From NCBI RefSeq assembly GCF_026314295.1, contig NZ_CP111108.1, positions 868,001-932,000 on the forward strand: a DNA stretch of 64,000 nt, given 5' to 3'. Numbering within the stretch: the first letter of the stretch is position 1; each line of letters starts with the position of its first letter. Made by a program: the position numbers and the translations under genes. This stretch comes from Caproicibacterium sp. BJN0003. Its GTDB lineage: Bacteria; Bacillota; Clostridia; Oscillospirales; Acutalibacteraceae. A model generated the notes under the pieces. It did no database searches and had not been told where the DNA came from. It worked only from the letters and a program-made list of their open reading frames with translations. Positions 8,420-16,166 of this stretch are shown here, in pieces.

Positions 8420-9412
8420 TTGGAAATTAAGTACTTAGAGTATTTTGAAAAAGTCGCACAAAATGGTTCTATTAATCAGGCGGCTAAACTGCTCTATATT
8501 TCACAGCCTCATTTGAGCCACATTATTAAGGAAATTGAAGAAGAGGCTGGTGTGCAGCTCTTTTACAGAACTCGAAAAGGCTGTTCTTTAACACCGGATG
8601 GGGAACATTTTTTAGATCACTGTAAAATTATTTTAAAAGAGCTTGAGCGACTAAAAACGTTTTCAGAATCCTCTAAGCCGGAAAAGAGCACCCTTAATGT
8701 TTCTATGACTCGTTTTTCACATACGGCTGAATGCTTTAATCAAATTTGCAGAAAGCATCAGAATGAAAAAAGCTTTTCTTTTTGTTTAAAAGAAGATGCG
8801 GAAATGAATGTGATTGAAAATGTGATGGAAGGTAAATCAAATGTAGGGGTCATTCATTTTGCTTCTCGTGAATCTTCAGCAAAACAAAAACAGTTTTCTG
8901 AAGCGGGGCTTCATTTTGTTCCATTAGCACTTTTTCAGCCATCTATTTGTTTGTCACGCAGTCATGAGCTCCTTCAAAATCAGGATTTAATTGATCTTTC
9001 CGTATTAAAACAATATGGATTTGTTCGCTATATTGGCCAATTTGAAGACTTTATTTATCGAATTACAACACAGAATCTTCATTTGGACTTAAATGAGTCA
9101 CCGAAGATTGTTTATGTAAATGATCGTGCAGAGCAGATGAGCCTAATTTCTGAGAGTAATTTTTTTACGATAGGCATTACAGAATTTGAACAACAGGATT
9201 CTCGCTATCAAGTGGTTTCCATTCCTCTTTTAGGGTGCAACGAATGCCTTCGCTTTGGGGTGATTTACAAGGAAAAATCCGAGTTAACGGCAGCGGAAAA
9301 AGAGTTTGTAGAGTTGTTGATCAAGCATTATCATGTGTTGCAGGCGAAAGAAGCTGAACAGATAAACAAAAGGCCGGCAGCTTTTGTTCGGCAGGTGGAA
9401 AAAACCATATAA
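8420..9412 (+). CDS. LysR-type transcriptional regulator, divergent from the glutaminase operon
   Basis: The 330-residue protein has the LysR N-terminal winged helix (EYFEKVAQNGSINQAAKLLYISQPHLSHIIKEIEEEAG, residues 6-44) and a periplasmic-binding-like effector domain to about residue 305, then a short tail. The start is a TTG at 8420 set nine bases after AGGGGG; no closer ATG fits. It is divergent from glsA across a 297-base AT-rich gap, the classic arrangement in which a LysR protein controls its neighbour in response to the substrate. Effector identity (glutamine or glutamate) is inference. The gap contains AT-rich dyads but I could not pick a convincing T-N11-A site. Confidence 0.9.
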   Translation: MEIKYLEYFEKVAQNGSINQAAKLLYISQPHLSHIIKEIEEEAGVQLFYRTRKGCSLTPDGEHFLDHCKIILKELERLKTFSESSKPEKSTLNVSMTRFSHTAECFNQICRKHQNEKSFSFCLKEDAEMNVIENVMEGKSNVGVIHFASRESSAKQKQFSEAGLHFVPLALFQPSICLSRSHELLQNQDLIDLSVLKQYGFVRYIGQFEDFIYRITTQNLHLDLNESPKIVYVNDRAEQMSLISESNFFTIGITEFEQQDSRYQVVSIPLLGCNECLRFGVIYKEKSELTAAEKEFVELLIKHYHVLQAKEAEQINKRPAAFVRQVEKTI

Positions 9413-9420
9413 AGGCATAA

Positions 9421-9466
9421 AAAAGACCCATGTCCCGTTTATTTACGGCACATGGGTACTTTTTTA
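9421..9466. terminator. Bidirectional intrinsic terminator
   Basis: ACCCATGTCCCG (9427-9438) pairs with CGGCACATGGGT (9447-9458), with A-runs before and T-runs after, between the convergent LysR and mutarotase-like genes. Confidence 0.85.
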
Positions 9467-9475
9467 ATTCTTTTT

Positions 9476-10411
9476 TTAGGGCGCAAGCTGTTCACAAAAA
9501 TTTTCAATGGCATCTTCGTCTTCGGCATTGGGAAGGGTGTCAACGTGGAAGAGTGAAAGATTTTCGACATGGCGAATTATTTTTCCGGGAGCAGCTGTAT
9601 AGAGTGGAGAAAGCACCCGCATTTCGGTGTAGTCATTGCAGACGTAAGATTCGAAAGAAGCTCCGAAATCTGGATAGGCGCAAGCGGTGTTATGAATAAA
9701 ACGTGCCATCAGAGCGGTGTGATTGCGAACATAAACCGCCCATCCCTGCACATCGTTGATCCCGAATTTTAAATACTGTTCTGCTGCTGCATGTTTAACC
9801 GTTAAATATCGATCCCCGACAAAAAGCCGTGGGTCGCGGAAGCTTGAAAAAGGCCACAAAGAAATATGACGGTTTGGATAGTGTTTTTCATCATGCCCTT
9901 GATTTTGGGGAACAATCAAGAGACCGTCTTTTTGAGTCATTGTAATTCCGGCAAGCGCAATATTCTTATCTGAAGAAGAACAATTTTTTAGCTTGTGAAC
10001 GACCATAATATCGGAAGTTCCATCCGACATCATGATATCCATGGAAAACTGAAGCTCACTGTCCTGCTGGCGGGGAGAGGTAAAAGTGACTCCGCCGTTA
10101 ATAGGACCATAGACGACCGGTTCGTTATCGGGATAATAACTTTGAGGCATTACATCCGGTGCAACTGAGAGCCGGTGTCCCCCGTAGCAGTGAAATTTCG
10201 CGTCTTTTCCAAAATATTCATGCAGAATTTCATTTTGATAAACATGTTGATCCTGCTTATCTTCATATAGTGTGTTTTCTTCATTCAGAAAATTAAATTT
10301 TAAGATGCGGGGACCAAAATCGATCGAGATAATTGCCTCCAAAACCCGGTTGGAAATTTTAATACATCGTCCAAACGGTTCATATTCAATTTCCTGCATT
10401 TCGATACTCAT
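9476..10411 (-). CDS. Galactose-mutarotase-like (DUF4380-type) protein
   Basis: The 311-residue sequence looks like the all-beta galactose-mutarotase superfamily, closest in character to DUF4380 proteins: a first strand pair with IDFGPRILKFNFLNEENTLYE, then FHCYGGHRLSVAPDVMPQSYYPDNEPV (about residues 73-99), and IVPQNQGHDEKHYPNR in the middle. The histidine-rich positions match the carbohydrate-binding face of this fold, but no catalytic pair typical of GalM is evident. No signal peptide is present, so it would act in the cytosol. It is a single gene between a terminator and tmcAL, with no sugar genes nearby, so a metabolic role cannot be given. Confidence 0.55.
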   Translation of the reverse strand: MSIEMQEIEYEPFGRCIKISNRVLEAIISIDFGPRILKFNFLNEENTLYEDKQDQHVYQNEILHEYFGKDAKFHCYGGHRLSVAPDVMPQSYYPDNEPVVYGPINGGVTFTSPRQQDSELQFSMDIMMSDGTSDIMVVHKLKNCSSSDKNIALAGITMTQKDGLLIVPQNQGHDEKHYPNRHISLWPFSSFRDPRLFVGDRYLTVKHAAAEQYLKFGINDVQGWAVYVRNHTALMARFIHNTACAYPDFGASFESYVCNDYTEMRVLSPLYTAAPGKIIRHVENLSLFHVDTLPNAEDEDAIENFCEQLAP

Positions 10412-10442
10412 AAGAGTTTTTCCCCCTCTTGAATTCTGGACT

Positions 10443-11630
10443 CTATTCTGAAACGATTATACCATGAGTCAAGTCACTGCCGCAAGGGCGTGGAACAGGC
10501 ATGCAAAGTGCATATAGATCAGATGCCAGATGCTCTAATTCAATCATATGAAAGGCCTTGCTGTCAAGAGCAAAATGGTCTGAGGAATGTGTAATAATCG
10601 GCAAATTTGTGTTGCTTTTGATAAAATGCAAGAGCTCTTGCCCCTTCTTTCCAATGGCAAGAATCCGAAGATAGGGAGGAAGCAGGGCAGTATCTGTTTT
10701 TTGAATTCCTAAAAATGCACTGAGAACGATTCTTCGGATCCGGGATAAAGGATAGCGCTTCGTTTTAATCTGTGCGTAAAGAGATTCCAAAGAAGAAGCA
10801 TTTCGAACGGCAGCATAAATACGATTTTCCAGGCCTTCTGAAATATCCGGGAGACGCATAAGATCTTCCGGCTGCAATTTTCTCAGTGCATAGAGAACGG
10901 CGCGCTCAGCGTATTTAAAAGAAGCCGGTGCATAACCTTTTGCGATGGCTTTTTTGAGGATGACAGTTGATTTTTCCGGCATCATGGGAAACCAGTCTCC
11001 ATCGGAGAAAATTTCCTGACGAATTCGGCTGCTGCTTTGAAAAGAAGAATCACAAAGACTGTCATGCATAGCGCCCAACCGCGGAATTGTCATGGAATCC
11101 ATTGAAAGATGCAGTTCCTTTTTTGCTTTTTCGTATTCGACAGCAAGAATATTGTTTGGCATTTTTAAGAGTGCTGCCATTCCTTTTCCGCAGAGAGCCT
11201 CGATTGCTTTCTCACGTGCGGCGGCAAAAGAAATTCCTTCCCTTAAAAAATCATTTAAGCTTTCTGAGAACTTTTCAGAAAGCAATGTATTGGAGAGAAT
11301 ATTGAGGGCATTGAGATCAGCACACTCGCTGCCGTAAGCGAGAAAGTCTGCGCCGATGGCTCTGGCAAGGGAGACGCCGCCTTTCGCAAACGTTTCTGCA
11401 CCGGCTGTTGCAAAGGGGACAGGGAGTTCAATCACTAAATCGGCGCCAATCGAAAGCGCTTGAGCAGCACGTTCCCATTTTGGGAGCAAAGCAGGTTCTC
11501 CGCGCTGCACAAAATCTCCGCTTAAAATAGCAGCAATGTGAGTGGCACCATTTTTCCGCGCAGCATCAAAAAGAGCCTGATGACCGAAGTGACAGGGGTT
11601 TAGCTCACATATGACTGCGCATATTTTCAT
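10443..11630 (-). CDS. tmcAL: tRNA(Met) cytidine acetate ligase
   Basis: The 395-residue product matches TmcAL (B. subtilis YlbM), which makes N4-acetylcytidine at the wobble base of elongator tRNA-Met from acetate and ATP. The nucleotidyltransferase HxGH motif is in NPCHFGHQ (about residues 12-19), and SGDFVQRGEPALLPKWERA (about residues 38-56) is the most conserved family segment. The usual family start is IIAEYNPFHNGH; this copy has a divergent ICELNPCHFGHQ but keeps the catalytic histidines. It is next to and divergent from acetate kinase, a frequent neighbour in Firmicutes and fitting because the enzyme uses free acetate. Confidence 0.9.
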   Translation of the reverse strand: MKICAVICELNPCHFGHQALFDAARKNGATHIAAILSGDFVQRGEPALLPKWERAAQALSIGADLVIELPVPFATAGAETFAKGGVSLARAIGADFLAYGSECADLNALNILSNTLLSEKFSESLNDFLREGISFAAAREKAIEALCGKGMAALLKMPNNILAVEYEKAKKELHLSMDSMTIPRLGAMHDSLCDSSFQSSSRIRQEIFSDGDWFPMMPEKSTVILKKAIAKGYAPASFKYAERAVLYALRKLQPEDLMRLPDISEGLENRIYAAVRNASSLESLYAQIKTKRYPLSRIRRIVLSAFLGIQKTDTALLPPYLRILAIGKKGQELLHFIKSNTNLPIITHSSDHFALDSKAFHMIELEHLASDLYALCMPVPRPCGSDLTHGIIVSE

Positions 11631-11754
11631 CGTTTTCTTGCTCCTTTACCTTGAAATCCCGAAAAACATGTATTATCATATATATATTACTTTGTTCATC
11701 AAGAAGTTGCAAGTAATTCTGTTCATCTTTTAATTTAGGAGGAAGTTAACAAAA

Positions 11755-13008
11755 ATGAAAATTCTGGTCATCAATGCCGGCAGTTCTTCGCTCAAGTATC
11801 AGCTGATTGATATGGACACGGAGAAAATGCTCTGCAAAGGAAATTGTGAACGAATCGGTCAGGAGAAGGGATCATTCAGCCATAAGACTGCGGACGGCCG
11901 CAAAACCAGCTCTGAGCCTGCTCTTCCGGATCACAAGGCAGCCTTTAAACTCGTGACCCAGATTCTAGTCGATAAAGAATTCGGCGTAATCAAGAACCTT
12001 TCTGAAATCGCTGCAATTGGTCATCGTGTTGCGCAGGGCGGTTCTATCTTCCATCACAGCGTATTAGTTGACGACGAGGTTATCAAGGGCGTAGAGAGCC
12101 TTGTTCCGCTGGCACCGCTTCATAACGGTCCGGAACTGCAGGGAATCCTTGCATGCCGCGAGGTGTTCGGTACAGAGATACCGGAATGTATCACTTTTGA
12201 TACAAGCTTTCATGCTACCATGCCCGAAAAAGCCTATATGTACGCGATTCCTTATGAGTATTATGAGAAATATAAGATTCGCCGCTATGGCTTCCACGGA
12301 ACCAGCCACCGTTATGTGAGCCAGCATTGTGCACACCTGATGCATCAGCCGCTGGAAGATATTAAGATGGTTACCTGCCATATTGGAAATGGTTCTTCTG
12401 TTACCGCAATTAAAGATGGTCATGTTGTGGATACCAGCATGGGCCTGACTCCGCTGGGCGGCTTTATGATGGGGACTCGTTGCGGCGATCTGGATCCCTC
12501 TATTGTAACTTTCCTGATGGAAAAAGAGGGCATAACTGCAAAAGAGATGGACGATCTTCTCAATAAAAAATCCGGTATGCTTGGTGTCTGTGGTTACAGC
12601 GATGACCGTGATGTAACCAGTGCAGAAATTCGTGGCAATCACAGAGCTGCTCTAACTCATGAAATGCTGATCTATCAGATCGCAAAATATATTGGTTCTT
12701 ATGCTGCTGCGATGAATGGCCTTGATGCCATCGTCTTTACAGCAGGTCTTGGCGAAAATGTTCCGAAGATCCGTTATGGTGTATGCCGCTATCTGCGGTT
12801 CCTTGGCACCAAGGTCGATGGAGTCCTCAATGACCAGATGATTCTTGGAAAAGGCGGAAAGATTTCTTCCTTTGATTCTCAGGTGCAGGTATGGGTCATT
12901 CCGACTAACGAGGAATTGATGATTGCTCGTGATACCAAGGAAATTGTTGCTAATTTTTCCTATGCAACCGCAGAGGATAAGACGGTTGTTGATCCGGAAG
13001 ATATCTAA
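11755..13008 (+). CDS. ackA: Acetate kinase
   Basis: This 417-residue enzyme transfers phosphate between acetyl phosphate and ADP, giving ATP at the end of fermentation. Both family signatures are intact: LVINAGSSSLKYQLID near the N-terminus and HRVAQGG / RYGFHGTSHRYVSQ in the middle; the ATPase-core glycines in FTAGLGENVPKIR are also present. The ATG at 11755 follows GGAGG. Codon use is richer in C- and G-ending codons than in its neighbours, as expected for a highly expressed gene. The phosphotransacetylase partner is not adjacent. About 15 extra residues at the C-terminus compared with many homologues are hydrophilic. Confidence 0.97.
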   Translation: MKILVINAGSSSLKYQLIDMDTEKMLCKGNCERIGQEKGSFSHKTADGRKTSSEPALPDHKAAFKLVTQILVDKEFGVIKNLSEIAAIGHRVAQGGSIFHHSVLVDDEVIKGVESLVPLAPLHNGPELQGILACREVFGTEIPECITFDTSFHATMPEKAYMYAIPYEYYEKYKIRRYGFHGTSHRYVSQHCAHLMHQPLEDIKMVTCHIGNGSSVTAIKDGHVVDTSMGLTPLGGFMMGTRCGDLDPSIVTFLMEKEGITAKEMDDLLNKKSGMLGVCGYSDDRDVTSAEIRGNHRAALTHEMLIYQIAKYIGSYAAAMNGLDAIVFTAGLGENVPKIRYGVCRYLRFLGTKVDGVLNDQMILGKGGKISSFDSQVQVWVIPTNEELMIARDTKEIVANFSYATAEDKTVVDPEDI

Positions 13009-13043
13009 TCATTCGCGTTTTATTGTTAATATAGATTATTTGG

Positions 13044-13096
13044 TAGCTGCTTTGCTTTCTCTCAAAAAGGGAAAAAGAAAAGCAGCTGCTTTTTTT
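13044..13096 (+). terminator. Intrinsic terminator of ackA
   Basis: AGCTGCTTTGCTTTCTC pairs imperfectly with GAAAAAGAAAAGCAGCT and is followed by a seven-T run shortly after the acetate kinase gene. Confidence 0.8.
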
Positions 13097-13109
13097 AAGA
13101 AATAAAAGG

Positions 13110-13144
13110 AAAGCCGTCTCCTTAATTATCGGAGGCGGCTTTTG
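13110..13144. terminator. Second terminator between convergent ackA and trxA
   Basis: AAAGCCGTCTCC (13110-13122 region) pairs with GGAGGCGGCTTT, with A-rich and T-rich flanks. On the minus strand it serves the thioredoxin operon, on the plus strand it backs up the ackA terminator. Confidence 0.8.
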
Positions 13145-13167
13145 TAAATCTTTTGAGTTGATCCAAG

Positions 13168-13473
13168 TTAAAGAATGTTTAAAATATCTTGTTTGGGGCG
13201 TACACCAACAGAAGAATTTACCTGTTTTCCATCGCGAAAAACGAGCAGTGTTGGAATACTCATAATGCCAAATTTTTGTGCTAATTCGGGCTGTTCATCA
13301 ATGTTAACCTTGCAGACTTTTATGTCCTGGCGCTCTTCTGCAATTTGGTCAACAACGGGGGAAAGCATGCGGCAGGGGCCACACCAGCTTGCCCAAAAAT
13401 CAACTAAGACCGTTTTTGATTCTTTTAAGACTTCAGCCTCAAAATTTTCGGATGTTAAAGCTTTGATTTCCAT
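13168..13473 (-). CDS. trxA: Thioredoxin
   Basis: The 101-residue protein is a standard thioredoxin, a cytosolic disulfide reductant. The active-site WCGPCRM (about residues 30-36) and the cis-proline segment SIPTLLVF are present; length is normal for the family. A good ribosome binding site (AAGGAGG) precedes the ATG. It lies 29 bases downstream of an Rrf2-type regulator gene with no promoter between them, so the two are cotranscribed and thioredoxin is probably controlled by that regulator. No thioredoxin reductase is adjacent. Confidence 0.95.
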   Translation of the reverse strand: MEIKALTSENFEAEVLKESKTVLVDFWASWCGPCRMLSPVVDQIAEERQDIKVCKVNIDEQPELAQKFGIMSIPTLLVFRDGKQVNSSVGVRPKQDILNIL

Positions 13474-13502
13474 AAGTGTTCCTCCTTAAAAATAGATTCT
13501 GA

Positions 13503-13922
13503 TTATTTGTTTTTGCGGAAAATTTTATCATCGATTGTTTGAATTGTTACGGCTTTCAAATGATCTTTACATAGTTTGTCCAGATCTTCGTAAATTCCAT
13601 CCATGATTTTTGCAATTCCAGAAGCAATTAAACAATCCATATCACTGTCTCCGCTGCGCCATGAAGATTCTACAAAACGAACGTCAAGAGCTTTGCTGAT
13701 TTCGTCAAGTGTAATTGATTCGGGATTCCCAACAAAACGATAACCGCCCTCGATCCCTTCTTTGGTTGCGACCAGACCGGCTCGTTTCAGTTTAGAGAGA
13801 ACTTTGCGCACTCGGGCAGGATGAGTGCAAATATTTTTAGCAAGTTCTTCGCTGGAAACGACTTCTGCTCTACGATTTAAATAGACCAATGCATGAACGG
13901 CTACGCAGAAGTCACTGTTCAT
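13503..13922 (-). CDS. Rrf2-family transcriptional regulator
   Basis: The 139-residue product has the Rrf2 winged helix (FCVAVHALVYLNRRAEVVSSEELAKNI, then HPARVRKVLSKLKRAGLVATKEGIEGGYRF, residues 5-65). Some family members bind an iron-sulfur cluster through three clustered Cys residues; here the cysteines are scattered (C6, C32, C97, C117) and the usual cluster loop is absent, so it more likely senses thiol state or another signal. It heads a two-gene operon with thioredoxin. A consensus promoter lies upstream and an AGTAT-N9-ATACT dyad overlaps the start point, consistent with autorepression. The sensing mode is inference. Confidence 0.9.
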   Translation of the reverse strand: MNSDFCVAVHALVYLNRRAEVVSSEELAKNICTHPARVRKVLSKLKRAGLVATKEGIEGGYRFVGNPESITLDEISKALDVRFVESSWRSGDSDMDCLIASGIAKIMDGIYEDLDKLCKDHLKAVTIQTIDDKIFRKNK

Positions 13923-13955
13923 TTTCTCAAACCTCCTTTTAACTGTAATCGTTTT

Positions 13956-13974
13956 AGTATCAATTTGCTATACT
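13956..13974. promoter_or_regulatory. Candidate operator dyad for the Rrf2 regulator
   Basis: AGTAT (13956-13960) and ATACT (13970-13974) form an inverted repeat with a nine-base centre just downstream of the -10 box of the rrf2-trxA promoter, where a repressor would block transcription. Short and AT-rich, so only suggestive. Confidence 0.35.
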
Positions 13975-13977
13975 GCT

Positions 13978-14006
13978 ATTATATTAGTTGCAGTTTAAAA
14001 AGTCAA
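13978..14006 (-). promoter_or_regulatory. Sigma-A promoter of the rrf2-trxA operon
   Basis: On the minus strand TTGACT (14001-14006), a 17-base spacer and TATAAT (13978-13983) give a near-perfect promoter about 55 bases before the regulator ATG. Confidence 0.75.
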
Positions 14007-14051
14007 CTTATTTTAAAAAAAAATTTAAATTAAAAAGCAGACAATATTCAA

Positions 14052-14282
14052 TTAAAACGGAAGACATGGTTGGCTGTTTGCAGCACATAAAAAGATGGGG
14101 TAAAAAACATCATTATTTTTGGGACCAATCTCTGTAGTAAAACCATTTATAATAAATTCTTGAGCTGGTCCGTTTTGATAGTATTTCTAATAAACTTATA
14201 TTTTAGTACCATTAATAAAGCCAGGTAGAGATAAAAATTGCAGTGAATTATTAGAAAGTAAAAGATTTTGGTAATTATCAGA
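14052..14282 (-). pseudogene. Possible decayed coding remnant
   Basis: This 490-base gap between rrf2 and the membrane-protein gene has no intact gene. One minus-strand frame gives a protein-like run with two internal stops: a segment of 28 residues ending SLPGFINGTKI, then stops at about 14198 and 14188, then 44 residues including NGPAQEFIINGFTTEIGPK and NNDVFYPIFLCAANSQ before a TAA at 14052. There is no start codon or ribosome binding site in frame. The composition looks more coding than random AT-rich spacer, but I do not recognise a family. Confidence 0.3.
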
Positions 14283-14371
14283 CTTTTTTCATCAAACCAT
14301 CACATAAGGCGTGTATCTTAAAGTTATTCAAAGTGATTATAAGACATTTTCATAAATTTCTCCTCTCTCTG

Positions 14372-14402
14372 AAAAGGCCGCCTGTTTAAGGCGGCCTTTT
14401 TT
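14372..14402. terminator. Strong GC-rich intrinsic terminator
   Basis: GGCCGCC (14376-14382) pairs with GGCGGCC (14390-14396) and is followed by six T residues on the plus strand and four on the minus. On the minus strand it ends the membrane-protein gene; the better T-run on the plus strand suggests it may also end a short plus-strand transcript from the gap. Confidence 0.8.
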
Positions 14403-14413
14403 CGATTAATTAT

Positions 14414-15796
14414 TTATTGTTTTTTGAGACGGTAATGTTTCATTTTAAGTACAGAGGAATTTTCTTGTATGTCAATTAAAACCAAAGCAGCGTCTACAAT
14501 AACTGCAATGTAGAAAAATAAATAAGTCCTAGTACTCGAGGCCCAGACCGTAGGCGAAAATCCCATTGCAAGACGCGTAATAAATCCTGCTGCCATGGTA
14601 TAAAGAGCAAGCCAAAAGCGTTTTCTGCTTTGAAAAGCAAAGAACATGGAAAGAATGATTGCAAGACAAATTAGACTTAAAATAGCATCTGGCAAAATAG
14701 TTTCCGGCAAATGTGAAAATGGGCGAGTGCCGGTTGAAGTCATAGCAGTGTTAATGCGGTTAAAAAACCGATTCAAAATGGGAACTGAGTTTAAAACAGG
14801 TTGCAGGGAAAAAATTAGACAGATACCAAATGGCAAAAAGCAAATGATTTTTTTAAAAATGGAAGTTTTTACTTTTAGTGCAGCCAAAAACAATAGAAAT
14901 GTAAATGTGAGAATAATATAATTAGGTCCGCACGGGCCCATCATAAATAGGAATGCATAGAGGGTAGAGGAAAAACCTAATTCGATTTTTCCTCCTAAAT
15001 GTAGGTTGGCAAATTCCGGGAGCCAGTATGCTGTATTAGAGACAAGCCTTACTTTATTACCGGGGCATGTTATAATAAAAAGAAGCATTAAGGCACAGAA
15101 GAAAAGCATAACGGCGGGGTAGTGCCAATTCTTTTTGCAGATGATTTGTTTAATTAAAAAGAAGAAAAACATAGCTGCAAGGATTACACAGCATTGCTCC
15201 TGATTAGAAGCAATGAGTACAAGCGGAATATTGATTACATAATGGTACCAGCGAAGTGGCTTATTCTGTAGAAGCTTTTTAATGGGCAAAAAAGCAGCGA
15301 TTCCTGCAGCCAGTGGCCAAAGATAATTGACTGTTGTTGTAATCCAACCGGCAGTTGCCATATCATGAAATGGATAGAGAACCATTAAAAAGACAAAAAG
15401 CCAGCGAATTCCCCAATTGTTTCCCTTATCAAAAAGAAGAGAAAGCAATGCCGGGATTGATACAAAAGTTGCAACATCAAGTATTTCCCAAAGTAAAGGA
15501 ATCTGAATGACATAAATTAAAATAGTTTCTAAAAGCAATCGTGAAGTCCAAGTTGCATAACGGGTGGTATAATAGTGAAGAAGAGGACCTTCTTCCTGTA
15601 AAGCTTTTGCAAAAAGAACATCATCGTCTGTTCCAAGCTGCATCGTGCAGTGGACAAAGATCGCGTAAATTAGAAAAATAAGAAAGGGCGCATAACGCCA
15701 TTTTAAGAATCGAAGCACCGGATTTTCTGTACGGCGATTTAGAATTTGTTCCATTGAATCGTAAGCTCCATTCATTTGTACTTCTGTAAAATTCAT
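14414..15796 (-). CDS. Polytopic membrane protein, DUF6056/GT-C-like
   Basis: The 460-residue product has about ten to eleven hydrophobic helices. After the first helix comes an acidic loop (MQLGTDDDVLFAKAL, residues about 51-65) with DDD, then a basic loop with TTRYATWTSRLLLE, a layout seen in DUF6056 and other GT-C-fold polyprenol-dependent glycosyltransferases and O-antigen modification proteins; FIITCPGNKVRLV (about residues 234-246) matches the PGN-type motif of that group. It would act in the cell membrane with an external active site. It is monocistronic between a tRNA and a terminator, with no other surface-polysaccharide genes near. Function is tentative. Confidence 0.55.
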   Translation of the reverse strand: MNFTEVQMNGAYDSMEQILNRRTENPVLRFLKWRYAPFLIFLIYAIFVHCTMQLGTDDDVLFAKALQEEGPLLHYYTTRYATWTSRLLLETILIYVIQIPLLWEILDVATFVSIPALLSLLFDKGNNWGIRWLFVFLMVLYPFHDMATAGWITTTVNYLWPLAAGIAAFLPIKKLLQNKPLRWYHYVINIPLVLIASNQEQCCVILAAMFFFFLIKQIICKKNWHYPAVMLFFCALMLLFIITCPGNKVRLVSNTAYWLPEFANLHLGGKIELGFSSTLYAFLFMMGPCGPNYIILTFTFLLFLAALKVKTSIFKKIICFLPFGICLIFSLQPVLNSVPILNRFFNRINTAMTSTGTRPFSHLPETILPDAILSLICLAIILSMFFAFQSRKRFWLALYTMAAGFITRLAMGFSPTVWASSTRTYLFFYIAVIVDAALVLIDIQENSSVLKMKHYRLKKQ

Positions 15797-15910
15797 TCAG
15801 TATAAAATTTTTCTCGCTTCCATTATGAATAATAAAATTAAAAATGTCAAATTAAGAGAAAAAATATTTTCCTTTTTTGAAATCTATTAAAATAAAAAGT
15901 AAAAAAATGA

Positions 15911-15939
15911 TTGACATATCCATCAAATCTTGGTATACT
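15911..15939 (+). promoter_or_regulatory. Promoter of the tRNA-Lys gene
   Basis: TTGACA (15911-15916), a 17-base spacer and TATACT (15934-15939) lie 25 bases before the tRNA. Confidence 0.8.
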
Positions 15940-15963
15940 ATATAAGCTGTTCAAAAAAGAAAT

Positions 15964-16039
15964 GAATCATTAGCTCAGCTGGCAGAGCACCTGACTTTTA
16001 ATCAGGGTGTCCGGGGTTCGAATCCCCGATGGTTCACCA
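15964..16039 (+). tRNA. tRNA-Lys (anticodon UUU)
   Basis: The cloverleaf is complete: acceptor GAATCAT/ATGGTTC, D arm GCTC...GAGC, anticodon stem CCTGA/TCAGG with loop CTTTTAA (anticodon TTT), T arm CCGGG GTTCGAA TCCCC region, discriminator A and an encoded CCA (16037-16039). It is a single-tRNA transcription unit with its own promoter and terminator. Confidence 0.97.
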
Positions 16040-16045
16040 TAACTT

Positions 16046-16092
16046 AAATGACAATAGCCCAGATCGTTGATCTGGGCTATTGTCATTTAAAA
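16046..16092 (+). terminator. Perfect 20-bp hairpin terminator after tRNA-Lys
   Basis: Bases 16046-16065 pair without mismatch with 16069-16088 around a three-base loop. It directly follows the tRNA; a short A/T tract follows. Confidence 0.75.
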
Positions 16093-16166
16093 ATATTGAA
16101 GTTATATGGTCCTGAATTTCAAGATAAATGATTTTTTAAGGTCGCCTTTGGGCGATCTTTTTTTAT

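Noticed and set aside
12064-12642. A 192-residue minus-strand frame within ackA
   Set aside because: It is antisense to a highly conserved acetate kinase and reflects its codon bias; no ribosome binding site.
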